DNA of 64,000 nucleotides from Treponema sp. (lineage in GTDB: Bacteria > Spirochaetota > Spirochaetia > Treponematales > Treponemataceae): positions 1 through 64,000 of the forward strand of contig JAFLSN010000011.1 of NCBI GenBank assembly GCA_022510905.1, written 5' to 3'. The notes under the pieces were generated by a model. That model worked only from the letters and a program-made list of their open reading frames with translations. It was not told where the DNA came from and did no database searches. Positions 25,665 through 33,687 of this stretch are shown here, in pieces; positions within the stretch are counted from its first letter, which is position 1; the number at the start of each line of letters is the position of its first letter. Position numbers and translations under genes: made by a program.

Positions 25665-26627
25665 ATGGACAATATCAATAGAGTTGGATCTACTATGCCA
25701 AATATGCAAGATGTTGAATCAACGCTGGTGGTGAACCCACTGGAAGACATAAACAAGTTGAAAGCTCTTGCTTCAGAGCCTCGCATCCAGATGCTTGATT
25801 TGTTGCGTAAAAAAAGGCTGAACATCAACGAAATTTCAGATGCACTCAAACTTCCGCAGTCCACTGTGGCAACCCATATCTCTATTCTCGAAAATGCCGG
25901 TCTCATCGTGACGGAATCTGTAAAGGCAAAAAAAGGTAACCAAAAACTGTGCCATCCAGCGTTTCGCGAAATGCTGATTCAGTTTCCGGAAGAGCCAAAT
26001 CCTTCAAATGAATTTATTGAAGTTGAAATGCCTATTGGAATTTTTACGGACTGCAAAGTGTCTACGCCTTGCGGATTGTGTTCAACCGAGCATATTATCG
26101 GCTTTTTGGATTTTCCTGATTCATTTTTAAACCCTGAGCGAATGAAGGCCGGACTTTTGTGGTGCGGGACTGGCACATTTGAATACAAGTTTCCTAACAA
26201 CGCGCTGAGCAGCCAGAAAAAAGTTACAAAAGTTGAGGTAGTGCTGGAGCTTTCTTCTGAAACGCCGGGAACCAACCTCAACTGGCCCAGTGATATTACC
26301 ATGTGGATTAACAAAAAAGAAATCGGTACATGGGTTTCTCCAGGAGATTTTGGTGACAAGCGCGGAAAATTTACGCCGCAATGGTGGAAGCTCGAAGGAA
26401 GCCAATACGGACTTTTAAAGCATTGGTCAGTTACGCAGGAAGGAAGTTTTATCGATGGCACAAAAATCTCAAATGTCACGTTGGATGATTTGCGCTTGAG
26501 CGAGCATCATTCAATCCGCATGAAAATTGGCGTTAAGGAAAATGCGGAGCATATCGGCGGCATGAATATTTTTGGCAAGGGCTACGGTAACTACGATCAG
26601 GGCATTGTGTTTAGGACTTATTTTTAA
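25665..26627 (+). CDS. ArsR-type transcriptional regulator with large C-terminal sensor domain
   Basis: A 320-residue protein. Residues ~25-100 form a winged helix: INKLKALASEPRIQMLDLL, then INEISDALKLPQSTVATHIS and the wing. The remaining ~210 residues are a beta-rich domain with CKVSTPCGLCSTEH, containing three close cysteines, and FEYKFPNNAL, WWKLEGSQYG and MKIGVKENAEHIGGMNIFG. That C-terminal region resembles the sandwich domain of sugar-associated ArsR-like regulators in gut and soil bacteria, so ligand sensing is likely. It sits between GH51 genes and is the only regulator in the arabinan block, so arabinose or an oligosaccharide is a fair guess for the ligand. ATG at 25665 follows AAAAAGG; a second ATG at 25695 is possible. 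Confidence 0.8.
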   Translation: MDNINRVGSTMPNMQDVESTLVVNPLEDINKLKALASEPRIQMLDLLRKKRLNINEISDALKLPQSTVATHISILENAGLIVTESVKAKKGNQKLCHPAFREMLIQFPEEPNPSNEFIEVEMPIGIFTDCKVSTPCGLCSTEHIIGFLDFPDSFLNPERMKAGLLWCGTGTFEYKFPNNALSSQKKVTKVEVVLELSSETPGTNLNWPSDITMWINKKEIGTWVSPGDFGDKRGKFTPQWWKLEGSQYGLLKHWSVTQEGSFIDGTKISNVTLDDLRLSEHHSIRMKIGVKENAEHIGGMNIFGKGYGNYDQGIVFRTYF

Positions 26628-26652
26628 ACGTTCCAGTTTAATGTGCTGATAT

Positions 26653-26852
26653 TGATTCGTGCGAAAAGAGTACATGCCCTCCCCCTGGATTGAAACCTTG
26701 CTGCAAGTGGTGGCGAAATGAAGGGTATGTACCCCTGGCTGCAATGTCTTATTAAGAACAACACATCTGGCAAAGTCTAAAGTTTTTTATCACTACTCAG
26801 TTATCAAATTTCAGAAAATCATACCCACCTTCTGCATCAAGGTGTGTTGATT
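26653..26852 (+). repeat. Dispersed intergenic element, long form (best complete copy)
   Basis: This 200-base copy shows the full layout: left end TGATTCGTGCGAAAAGAG, TACATGCC, internal GAAACCTTGCTGCAAGTGG, central GGGTATGTACCC, GGCTGCAATGTC, the internal arm AACAACACATCTGG, the most conserved block (TTTATCACTACTCAGTTATC, AAATTTCAGAAAATCATACC), CTTCTGCATC and right end AGGTGTGTTGATT. The inner AACACA arm is complementary to the right end. It lies after the regulator gene. The gap 26853-27203 then holds the promoter and leader of the next gene. Confidence 0.88.
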
Positions 26853-26922
26853 TAAATTGCCGTGATTTAGATCGCTGGAAAACTTGTAACACAAAATTAA
26901 AAACGTTTATAAACTAATTTTA

Positions 26923-26974
26923 TTGATAAATATCGGATTATTTTGTTGCTATTCCGTAAAACTCATGGTAATAT
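26923..26974 (+). promoter_or_regulatory. Promoter TTGCTA-17-TAATAT with TTGATA operator-like motif
   Basis: TTGCTA (26946-26951) and TAATAT (26969-26974) are spaced 17 bases, giving a leader of about 220 bases. The -35 box overlaps TTGATAAATATCGGATTATT (from 26923), which closely matches TTGATATATTTCGATTATT downstream of the secreted GH51 promoter. A perfect GTTTATAAAC palindrome lies just upstream. AAACTCATGGT in the spacer is repeated 150 bases further on at 27108-27118. Confidence 0.6.
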
Positions 26975-27203
26975 AGATATGCGGCTAAAATCCACTCGAT
27001 GTATACAAAGCTGACGGTATCTGACCTGTAAGGTGCTGTTAGTAGTGATTGCGTAGTGTGTTTGTTGTTAGCTGAATAATATCTTAAAGAGTTGATGATT
27101 GATGTACAAAACTCATGGTCATATTCTTTAAAAATGGATACGCCTTTTTAGTGTCACTTGTATGGGAGCTGCACTAAATTAGTGCTAGATTTAAGGAGAT
27201 TTT

Positions 27204-28718
27204 ATGAAACAGGTCGTCATTGTCGATACACAAGACAAGCGTTCCACCATTAGCCGTGATATATACGGACATTTTTCCGAACATCTTGGTCGCTGCATTT
27301 ACGGCGGCTTCTGGGTGGGCAAAGATTCGTCCATTCCCAATGTGCATGGGTACAACAAGGCCGTGGTGCAGGCGTTCAAGGAGCTTGATATTCCCAACCT
27401 ACGTTGGCCAGGCGGATGTTTTGCCGATGAGTACCATTGGAAAGATGGCATAGGCCCCAAAGAAAACCGCAAACGCATGATAAACACCAACTGGGGTGGT
27501 GTGGTGGAAGACAATTCGTTTGGCACCCATGAATTCTTCGGTTTGTGTGACGAGTTGGGGTGCAAACCCTACGTGTGCGGCAATGTCGGAAGCGGCACCA
27601 CGCAAGAAATGGATGAATGGATTGAATACATCACATTCAGTGGCGAAAGCCCCATGGCAAACTTGCGCAAGACAAACGGTCATCCCGAGCCGTGGAAGCT
27701 GGACTATTTTGGTGTGGGAAACGAAAACTGGGGTTGCGGCGGAAATATGCGCCCCGAGTATTATGCCGATCTGTACAGAAGATTCCAGACCTTCGTGCGC
27801 CAATATGGTACCAACAAGATTTTTAAGATAGCGGGTGGTGCCAATGTGGACGACTACGAGTGGACAGATGTGGTAATGAATAATGCCCACAAGTTTATGG
27901 ATGGTCTCAGTCTGCATTATTACACCTACGAGTATAGTTTTGAAGACAAACGTCCTGCTACTGGTTTTACAAAAGAAGGCTGGTATCGAATCATGAAGAG
28001 CGCCTTCCGCATGGATGAGCTTGTGCGCCGCCATGGTGAGGTTATGGACAAGTATGACCCAGATAAGCGTATCGCACTTGTTGTGGACGAATGGGGCAAC
28101 TGGTTTAAGGCTGAACCTGGTACAAACCCAGGTTTCCTGTACCAGCAGAATTCCGTATGTGACGCGGTTGTAGCAGGTATTCATCTGAACATTTTTAACA
28201 ACCATTCGGATCGTGTGCGTATTGCAAATCTTGCGCAGGCAGTGAATGTCTTGCAGGCACCGGTGTTCACCGAAGGCGATAAAATTGTGCTTACTCCTAC
28301 GTGGCATGTGCTGCATCAATATAAGGAACATCAGGGTGCCACATTGCTTGGTGCAAATTTTGCAGGCCAAAGTGCAGGTTTCCGCGATAATGAAAAGGAT
28401 TTGGTTATTCCCGGTCTTTCAGTTTCCGCATCTGAAAAGAAGAACGAAAAGACTGGTAAAATGCGTTATCTTGTGACTATAGCCAATCCTGATGTGGACA
28501 GCGCCAAGAGCGTGGAAGTGGGCTTTGCAAATCTTTCTGGTGCCATAGCTACTGCAAACGCTACTTTGGTGAGCGGTGAAAAGATGGATACTGTGAACAC
28601 CTTTGCCAAACCCGATGCCGTGGTCGAAAAAACTATTTCTGCCAAACTGGTGGACGCGAATACTGTCGCGATAGAAATGCCCGCGCATTCTGTGGCTAGC
28701 GTGATAGTTGAGGCCTAG
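27204..28718 (+). CDS. abfA: Intracellular GH51 alpha-N-arabinofuranosidase
   Basis: A 504-residue protein without signal peptide; ATG preceded by TTAAGGAGATTTT. GH51 signatures: GHFSEHLGRCIYGGFWVG near the start, LRWPGGCFADEYHWKDGIGP, acid/base Glu174 in GVGNENWG, HYYTYEY, nucleophile Glu296 in VVDEWGNW, then the C-terminal beta domain (VTIANPD ... MPAHSVASVIVEA). It removes terminal arabinofuranose from imported arabino-oligosaccharides. It is the first gene of an apparent operon with the Cys-rich protein, a second GH51 enzyme and araA, under a promoter with an operator-like motif. It differs substantially from its paralogue at 29036, so they probably have different linkage preferences. Confidence 0.95.
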   Translation: MKQVVIVDTQDKRSTISRDIYGHFSEHLGRCIYGGFWVGKDSSIPNVHGYNKAVVQAFKELDIPNLRWPGGCFADEYHWKDGIGPKENRKRMINTNWGGVVEDNSFGTHEFFGLCDELGCKPYVCGNVGSGTTQEMDEWIEYITFSGESPMANLRKTNGHPEPWKLDYFGVGNENWGCGGNMRPEYYADLYRRFQTFVRQYGTNKIFKIAGGANVDDYEWTDVVMNNAHKFMDGLSLHYYTYEYSFEDKRPATGFTKEGWYRIMKSAFRMDELVRRHGEVMDKYDPDKRIALVVDEWGNWFKAEPGTNPGFLYQQNSVCDAVVAGIHLNIFNNHSDRVRIANLAQAVNVLQAPVFTEGDKIVLTPTWHVLHQYKEHQGATLLGANFAGQSAGFRDNEKDLVIPGLSVSASEKKNEKTGKMRYLVTIANPDVDSAKSVEVGFANLSGAIATANATLVSGEKMDTVNTFAKPDAVVEKTISAKLVDANTVAIEMPAHSVASVIVEA

Positions 28719-28728
28719 AGTTAAAAAT

Positions 28729-28998
28729 ATGCCTTACTGCCGCCAGTGCGAGTTAATGGCGTTGATGGCGCTACAGACTCCACAGCGTGTTATGGATGAG
28801 GTAGCCGGCATACCCTATAAAGAAGGTGTCACTACCCCATCGGTAGATTTTGAGAAACGGCTCATGGTTTGTATGGCGTGTTCTGCATTGCTCAGTAGTT
28901 CAACCTGTGCACACTGCGGCGCTTTGGTTGCTTGGCGGGCAAAGACTCTGACGGCCATCTGCCCATGGCCTGGATGCAACAAATGGGCAAGCCTTTAG
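28729..28998 (+). CDS. Small Cys-rich putative zinc-ribbon protein
   Basis: An 89-residue protein starting at ATG 28729 (MPYCRQCELMALMALQTPQR), only 10 bases after the abfA stop; GAGG inside the end of abfA may serve as ribosome binding site. It contains four Cys pairs or near-pairs: CRQC (4-7), CMAC, CAHC, and CPWPGC near the C-terminus, arranged like two treble-clef or rubredoxin-like zinc sites. I do not recognise a family. Its position between two co-directional arabinofuranosidase genes, with short gaps, shows it is part of the operon. A role as a regulator or metal-binding accessory is possible, but nothing in the sequence decides. Confidence 0.6.
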   Translation: MPYCRQCELMALMALQTPQRVMDEVAGIPYKEGVTTPSVDFEKRLMVCMACSALLSSSTCAHCGALVAWRAKTLTAICPWPGCNKWASL

Positions 28999-29035
28999 CG
29001 GGAAGTCAAATCCTGTAGCACGGAGGATGTGTATT

Positions 29036-30526
29036 TTGAATAGCAGCGTGACCATCGTAAAGGACTTTGCTCTTGCACGTGTGGACGACAACCTGTTCAG
29101 CTCATTTATAGAGCATTTGGGCCGGGCCGTGTACACTGGTATATATGAACCGGGGCATCCTGCGACAGACGCACAAGGGTTTCGGCAGGATGTGATTGAT
29201 TTGGTAAAGGACTTGCATGTTGCACTTGTGCGCTATCCTGGTGGCAACTTCCTTTCTGGATATGATTGGAAGGATGGAATCGGTCCGCGTGAAAAGCGCC
29301 CCGTTCGCTTGGATCGAGCTTGGCATACCATAGAACCTAACGAAATCGGGATAGACGAGTTTTATGACTGGACATGCAAGACTGGCACACAGGTCATGGC
29401 CGCCGTGAACATGGGCACCGGTACTCCGCAAGACGCGGGCGATATGGTGGAATACTGCAATCATCCAGGTGGCACATACTGGAGCGATCTTCGGGCGGCA
29501 AATGGTCACAAACAAGCCTACGGCATAAAGACTTGGTGCGTGGGAAATGAAATGGACGGCCAATGGCAGATAGGCCACCTCGATGCTGATGCCTACGGCA
29601 AAAAAGCTCTCGAAGCCATGAAAATAATGAAATGGACAGACAATTCCATAAAACTCGTAGTCTGCGGCAGCGCAAGCACATCCATGCCGACTTATCCTGC
29701 ATGGGATCGTACCGTTCTGGAACACACCTATGAATATGCCGACTATCTGTCCATCCACCGATATTTTGAGAATTTTGGAAACGATGATGATTTCCTGGCT
29801 TCTTTTGTGGATATGGACAACTTCATTAAAACCGCTTGTGCTACCTGCGACTACGTGAAGGCTGTCAAACGCAGCAAAAAGACCATGTATCTTTCTTTTG
29901 ATGAATGGAACGTTTGGTACCAGCAAAAGCAGATGTCACATCCATGGGAAAAGGCACCACGTATATTGGAGGATCAGTATTCCCTGCTGGATGCATTGGT
30001 GGTTGGTGGCATGGCTATTACTCTGCTGAATCACGCTGACCGTGTGAAGGTGGCTTGTCTTGCCCAGTTGGTGAATGTGATAGCGCCAATATTTACGGAG
30101 CCAGGGAGAGGTGCTTACAAGCAGACTATTTATTGGCCTTTCCGTGATATATCGCTGTATGGACGTGGCACTGTGCTTACCCCCATGGTGCGCACCGGCA
30201 ACAAAGTGACTGAAAAATACGGCGAAGTGCCTGCGGTGATTTTCAGCGTAGTGCACAATGAGGAAGCGGGTGAAGTAACGGTGTTTGCGTTGAACACCAG
30301 CCGAACGGAACCAAGCGAAACCACAATCAGCTTCCATTTATTCAGTTCCGCACAATTATTTTATCGCACGGAATTGGTCGGCAGCGATTTAAGTGCGCAA
30401 AATTCACTTGAAAACCCAAATGCCGTGCAACCTAATACAGCGCCACTATGTGCTGTAGAAAATGGTTCACTTATAGTTTTGCTCAAACCAGCATCTTGGA
30501 ACGTGTTGCGTTTTAAAGTGCTGTAG
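29036..30526 (+). CDS. Second intracellular GH51 alpha-N-arabinofuranosidase
   Basis: A 496-residue protein. CGGAGGATGTGTATTTTG offers an ATG at 29027 immediately abutting GGAGG, or TTG at 29036 with 9 bases spacing; the TTG start gives MNSSVTIVKDF, the usual beginning of this subfamily, so I prefer it. Signatures: SSFIEHLGRAVYTGIYEPGH, VRYPGGNFLSGYDWKDGIGP, acid/base Glu172 in CVGNEMDG, nucleophile Glu290 in FDEWNVWY, and NHADRVKVACLAQLVNVIAP. No signal peptide, so cytoplasmic. The GIYEPGHP clade of GH51 cleaves arabinofuranosyl side chains and arabino-oligosaccharides. It is followed by araA, so released arabinose can be isomerised directly. Confidence 0.93.
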   Translation: MNSSVTIVKDFALARVDDNLFSSFIEHLGRAVYTGIYEPGHPATDAQGFRQDVIDLVKDLHVALVRYPGGNFLSGYDWKDGIGPREKRPVRLDRAWHTIEPNEIGIDEFYDWTCKTGTQVMAAVNMGTGTPQDAGDMVEYCNHPGGTYWSDLRAANGHKQAYGIKTWCVGNEMDGQWQIGHLDADAYGKKALEAMKIMKWTDNSIKLVVCGSASTSMPTYPAWDRTVLEHTYEYADYLSIHRYFENFGNDDDFLASFVDMDNFIKTACATCDYVKAVKRSKKTMYLSFDEWNVWYQQKQMSHPWEKAPRILEDQYSLLDALVVGGMAITLLNHADRVKVACLAQLVNVIAPIFTEPGRGAYKQTIYWPFRDISLYGRGTVLTPMVRTGNKVTEKYGEVPAVIFSVVHNEEAGEVTVFALNTSRTEPSETTISFHLFSSAQLFYRTELVGSDLSAQNSLENPNAVQPNTAPLCAVENGSLIVLLKPASWNVLRFKVL

Positions 30527-30593
30527 ATTTATAGAAGTTGTTCTTAAATTCATCTGAATGGCAGAACAGCTTCAAAGCATTTAGGAGGATTTT

Positions 30594-32099
30594 ATGAACC
30601 TTAAAAAGTATGAATTCTGGTTTCTGACTGGTAGTCAGGATTTGTACGGCGAAGACACACTGGTGCAGGTGAAAAAGAACGCGCAGGAGATTGTGGAAAA
30701 ATTGAACGCAAGCGGAACCCTGCCATGCAAGCTGGTTTGGCAGGAAACGTTGCTCACGCCCCACGCCATCCGCGACATGCTGGAGCGTGCCAATGCCAAC
30801 AACTCTTGTGCAGGTGTCATCTGCTGGATGCACACGTTCAGTCCCGCCAAGATGTGGATTGCCGGACTCAATGCCTACAAAAAGCCGCTTTTGCAGCTGA
30901 ACACCCAGTTCAATGTTGAAATTCCCTATGCCACCATGGACATGGACTTTATGAACTTGAACCAGAGCGCTCATGGTGACCGCGAATTTGGCTTTATCAC
31001 GAGCCGTATGGATTTGCCACGAAAAGTAATTGTGGGCCACTGGAGCCATCCCGAAACACAGAAGCGCATTGCTGACTGGATGCGTGTAGCTCGCGCAGTG
31101 GCTGACGGCAAGGAACTGCGCGTGGTTCGCTTTGGTGATAACATGCGTGAAGTGGCAGTAACCGATGGTGACAAGGTTGAAGCCATGATCAAGTTCGGCT
31201 GGAGTGTGCCATACTACGGCATCGGTGACTTGGTGGCATACATGAACGAAGTTAGCGATGCGGACGTAAATGCCCTGTACGATGAATACAATCAAAAGTA
31301 CGAAATTGTGCTCGGCAATGATAAAGATTTTTCCGTAGCACACATCAAAGAGCAGGCTAAGATTGAGATTGCCTTGCGCCGCTTTCTCAAAGACAAGGAT
31401 GGCAACGCTCTATGCACGAACTTCCAGGATTTGCACGGCATGAAGCAGCTGCCGGGACTTGCGATTCAGCGTCTTTTGGCAGATGGCTACGGCTTTGGCG
31501 CAGAAGGCGACTGGAAAACCTCGGCGCTTGTGCGTACTTTCAAAGTCATGGCAGCAGGGCAGACCGTGGCAGGTTCTAAGGGTAATGCCTTTATGGAAGA
31601 TTACACTTACAATCTTGTTCCTGGCAAAGAAGCCAACATGGGTAGCCACATGCTTGAAGTGGATCCTGAGATTGCCGTGGGCAAGCCTAAGATTGAGGTG
31701 CATCCACTCGGTATTGGTGACAGGGAAGATCCTGCCCGCCTTGTGTTCAATACGTTGGAAGGCGATGGATTGGTTGCTGCCGTGGTGGATATGGGCAATA
31801 GATTCCGTTGCGTAGTGAACGAAATAAATGTCATTCCGCCTGAAGCGCCTCTTCCAAAATTGCCTGTGGCCCGTATGCTTTGGAAACCATATCCTAACCT
31901 TGCTACAAGTGCTGAAGCATGGATCCTGGCTGGTGGCGGCCACCACACTGCGTTCTCAAATATTGTTACCACGGAGATGCTGCGCGACTGGAGCGAGATG
32001 GTGGGCATTGAATGTATCGCCATTGACAAAGATACGAACATTGCCCAGTTTCGCAATGAGTTGCGCTGGAACGCTGCGTATTTCAACGCCAAACGTTAA
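30594..32099 (+). CDS. araA: L-arabinose isomerase
   Basis: A 501-residue protein, the normal length; ATG follows TAGGAGGATTTT. The N-terminus KKYEFWFLTGSQDLYGEDTL and the following GVICWMHTFSPAKMWIAGL, LNTQFNVEIPYATMDMDFMN, QSAHGDREFGF and later GSHMLEVDPEIA are characteristic AraA segments holding the metal-binding Glu and His residues. It converts L-arabinose to L-ribulose in the cytoplasm. It is the last gene of the arabinose operon here; ribulokinase and ribulose-5-phosphate epimerase are not in the window. A strong bidirectional terminator follows at 32256-32302. Confidence 0.97.
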   Translation: MNLKKYEFWFLTGSQDLYGEDTLVQVKKNAQEIVEKLNASGTLPCKLVWQETLLTPHAIRDMLERANANNSCAGVICWMHTFSPAKMWIAGLNAYKKPLLQLNTQFNVEIPYATMDMDFMNLNQSAHGDREFGFITSRMDLPRKVIVGHWSHPETQKRIADWMRVARAVADGKELRVVRFGDNMREVAVTDGDKVEAMIKFGWSVPYYGIGDLVAYMNEVSDADVNALYDEYNQKYEIVLGNDKDFSVAHIKEQAKIEIALRRFLKDKDGNALCTNFQDLHGMKQLPGLAIQRLLADGYGFGAEGDWKTSALVRTFKVMAAGQTVAGSKGNAFMEDYTYNLVPGKEANMGSHMLEVDPEIAVGKPKIEVHPLGIGDREDPARLVFNTLEGDGLVAAVVDMGNRFRCVVNEINVIPPEAPLPKLPVARMLWKPYPNLATSAEAWILAGGGHHTAFSNIVTTEMLRDWSEMVGIECIAIDKDTNIAQFRNELRWNAAYFNAKR

Positions 32100-32176
32100 A
32101 TCTGCGGCACAAACAAACACACATTTCAGTGTGTTTTATAAAAACCTGTTGAAGTGGCCAGCAAGCGTATGTCGCT

Positions 32177-32229
32177 TGATTCGTGCGTAATATGGTACAT
32201 ACCGTGCTTCTTCATCAGGTGTGCTGATT
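32177..32229 (+). repeat. Dispersed intergenic element, short form
   Basis: TGATTCGTGCGTAATATGG, TACATACCGTGCTTCTTCATC and AGGTGTGCTGATT: a 53-base short form with both termini, between araA and its terminator. Confidence 0.85.
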
Positions 32230-32255
32230 GCAGCATCTGTTTTGATGTAGTAAAC

Positions 32256-32302
32256 AAAAATCCCCGGTAGATTCAAATTGAATTGCCGGGGATTTTTGTT
32301 TT
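32256..32302. terminator. Bidirectional terminator between araA and the COG0523 gene
   Basis: AAAAATCCCCGG (32256-32267) pairs perfectly with CCGGGGATTTTT (32286-32297), and the loop itself contains ATTCAAATTGAAT. A-run on one side and T-run on the other allow termination from both directions. Confidence 0.92.
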
Positions 32303-32379
32303 GTAAAATAAGTCAATTTTTGTGGAATTCAAATTTCCATTGGCTTGATATTAGAATTGGCACTTGGCCGATATGTTTT

Positions 32380-33564
32380 TCAGTCTGCCAGACATTTGTC
32401 TAGCTCAGCACTGATGGCCTTTTTGTCGAGATTTTGGCCGATTACGCACAGTTTTATCATGCGGTCGCCAACTTTGTTGTCCCATTCTTCTTTTATTTTG
32501 GGGTTTTCCGCAAGGATTTTTTTCTGCTCTGCGGGAGGACATGCTGCAATCCATTGTCCGCTGTATCCAGCCTGAATTTGGCGACCGCTAGTCTCAAACA
32601 CCCAAGCCATTTCAGGTTCATCTGCAAACCACATAAGTCCTTTGCAGCGGATGATATTCCGCGGCCATCTGCTTGCAAAACTGTCGAGTTTTTGGCGGTC
32701 AAATGGAATCCTTCGGTAGTAGATGAAAGTACCTATTCCGTATTCGTCTTCGCTTTCACCTTCGTGTCTATGTTCATGGTGATGGTGTCCTTCGTGTTCG
32801 TGGTCTTCATGCTCGTGGTGATGCCTTTCATGTTCATGGTCTTCGTGCTCATCGTTATCAATTTCATCTTCTTCAAGGTGTTTGCACCAACCTGCGCTCG
32901 CATACACGGTTTCAAAATCAAAACTGCCTGTGGCAAGCATATCTTCAACAGGAACTTCGCCACGCGATGTTTCAATGATTTTTACTCCCGGATGGATGGC
33001 ATTGATAACGGCCCGCACTTTTTTAAATTGCTCTTCTGTTACCAAATCTTTTTTGTTTATGACTAGCGTGGAACAAAATTCAATTTGCTGAACTAAAAGC
33101 GACTCAATGTCTTCTTCGCCTATGTCTTTTTTGAGCAGATTTTCGCCACTTGCAAATTCGTCAACCAGCCGGGCTGCGTCAACTACGCCGATCACGTTGT
33201 CCAGTTTGCCGTTTGAAACTTGCTCCAATGACTGGGCGATGGGCATTGGTTCGCACACTCCGCTGGCTTCAATCAGAATGTAGTCATAATTTCCACTTCG
33301 GATGATGTTTTCTATGTTGTTCACCAAATCCGTTTTGAGTGTGCAGCAGATACAACCGTTTGTGAGCGGCACGATGCTTGATGTGTCGGTGATTTTTGCG
33401 CCATCTGCAATCAGCTTTGCGTCAACATTCACTTCGCCAATATCGTTTACAATTACCGCCACCTTGTATCCTTTTTGGTTTGTGAGCACATTGTTAAGCA
33501 GCGTTGTTTTTCCTGCGCCAAGATAACCGCACAAAAGCGCCATGGGTGTTGTTTTTTTTGCCAT
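32380..33564 (-). CDS. COG0523 (CobW/ZNG1-like) GTPase metal chaperone with His-rich insert
   Basis: A 394-residue protein; GAGG ribosome binding site before the ATG. P-loop GYLGAGKTT (13-21), the family metal motif CICC (71-74) in TNGCICCTLK, and the base-specific NKKD (170-173) are intact. A His/Glu-rich tract (about 240-268, HEDHEHERHHHEHEDHEHEG) lies between the GTPase and the C-terminal CobW_C domain (TFIYYRRIPFDRQKLDSF). COG0523 proteins deliver metals, most often zinc, to client enzymes. The His-rich stretch suggests zinc or nickel binding. No Zur box was identified upstream. Converges with araA. Confidence 0.92.
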   Translation of the reverse strand: MAKKTTPMALLCGYLGAGKTTLLNNVLTNQKGYKVAVIVNDIGEVNVDAKLIADGAKITDTSSIVPLTNGCICCTLKTDLVNNIENIIRSGNYDYILIEASGVCEPMPIAQSLEQVSNGKLDNVIGVVDAARLVDEFASGENLLKKDIGEEDIESLLVQQIEFCSTLVINKKDLVTEEQFKKVRAVINAIHPGVKIIETSRGEVPVEDMLATGSFDFETVYASAGWCKHLEEDEIDNDEHEDHEHERHHHEHEDHEHEGHHHHEHRHEGESEDEYGIGTFIYYRRIPFDRQKLDSFASRWPRNIIRCKGLMWFADEPEMAWVFETSGRQIQAGYSGQWIAACPPAEQKKILAENPKIKEEWDNKVGDRMIKLCVIGQNLDKKAISAELDKCLAD

Positions 33565-33687
33565 GTGTATAACCTCTTTTCATTCAATATACTGTTTTTT
33601 TTCCAAAAAGTGAACAACTTCCTCAGTGTATTATACGCTGCGGCACAGCTTTTTTTTCTTTGGGCGGTGTGCTAGAATACAGGCACT

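Noticed and set aside
29027-29035. ATG at 29027 as start of the second GH51 enzyme
   Set aside because: It touches the GGAGG site (zero spacing); the TTG at 29036 has 9-base spacing and gives the usual N-terminus. Kept as an alternative.
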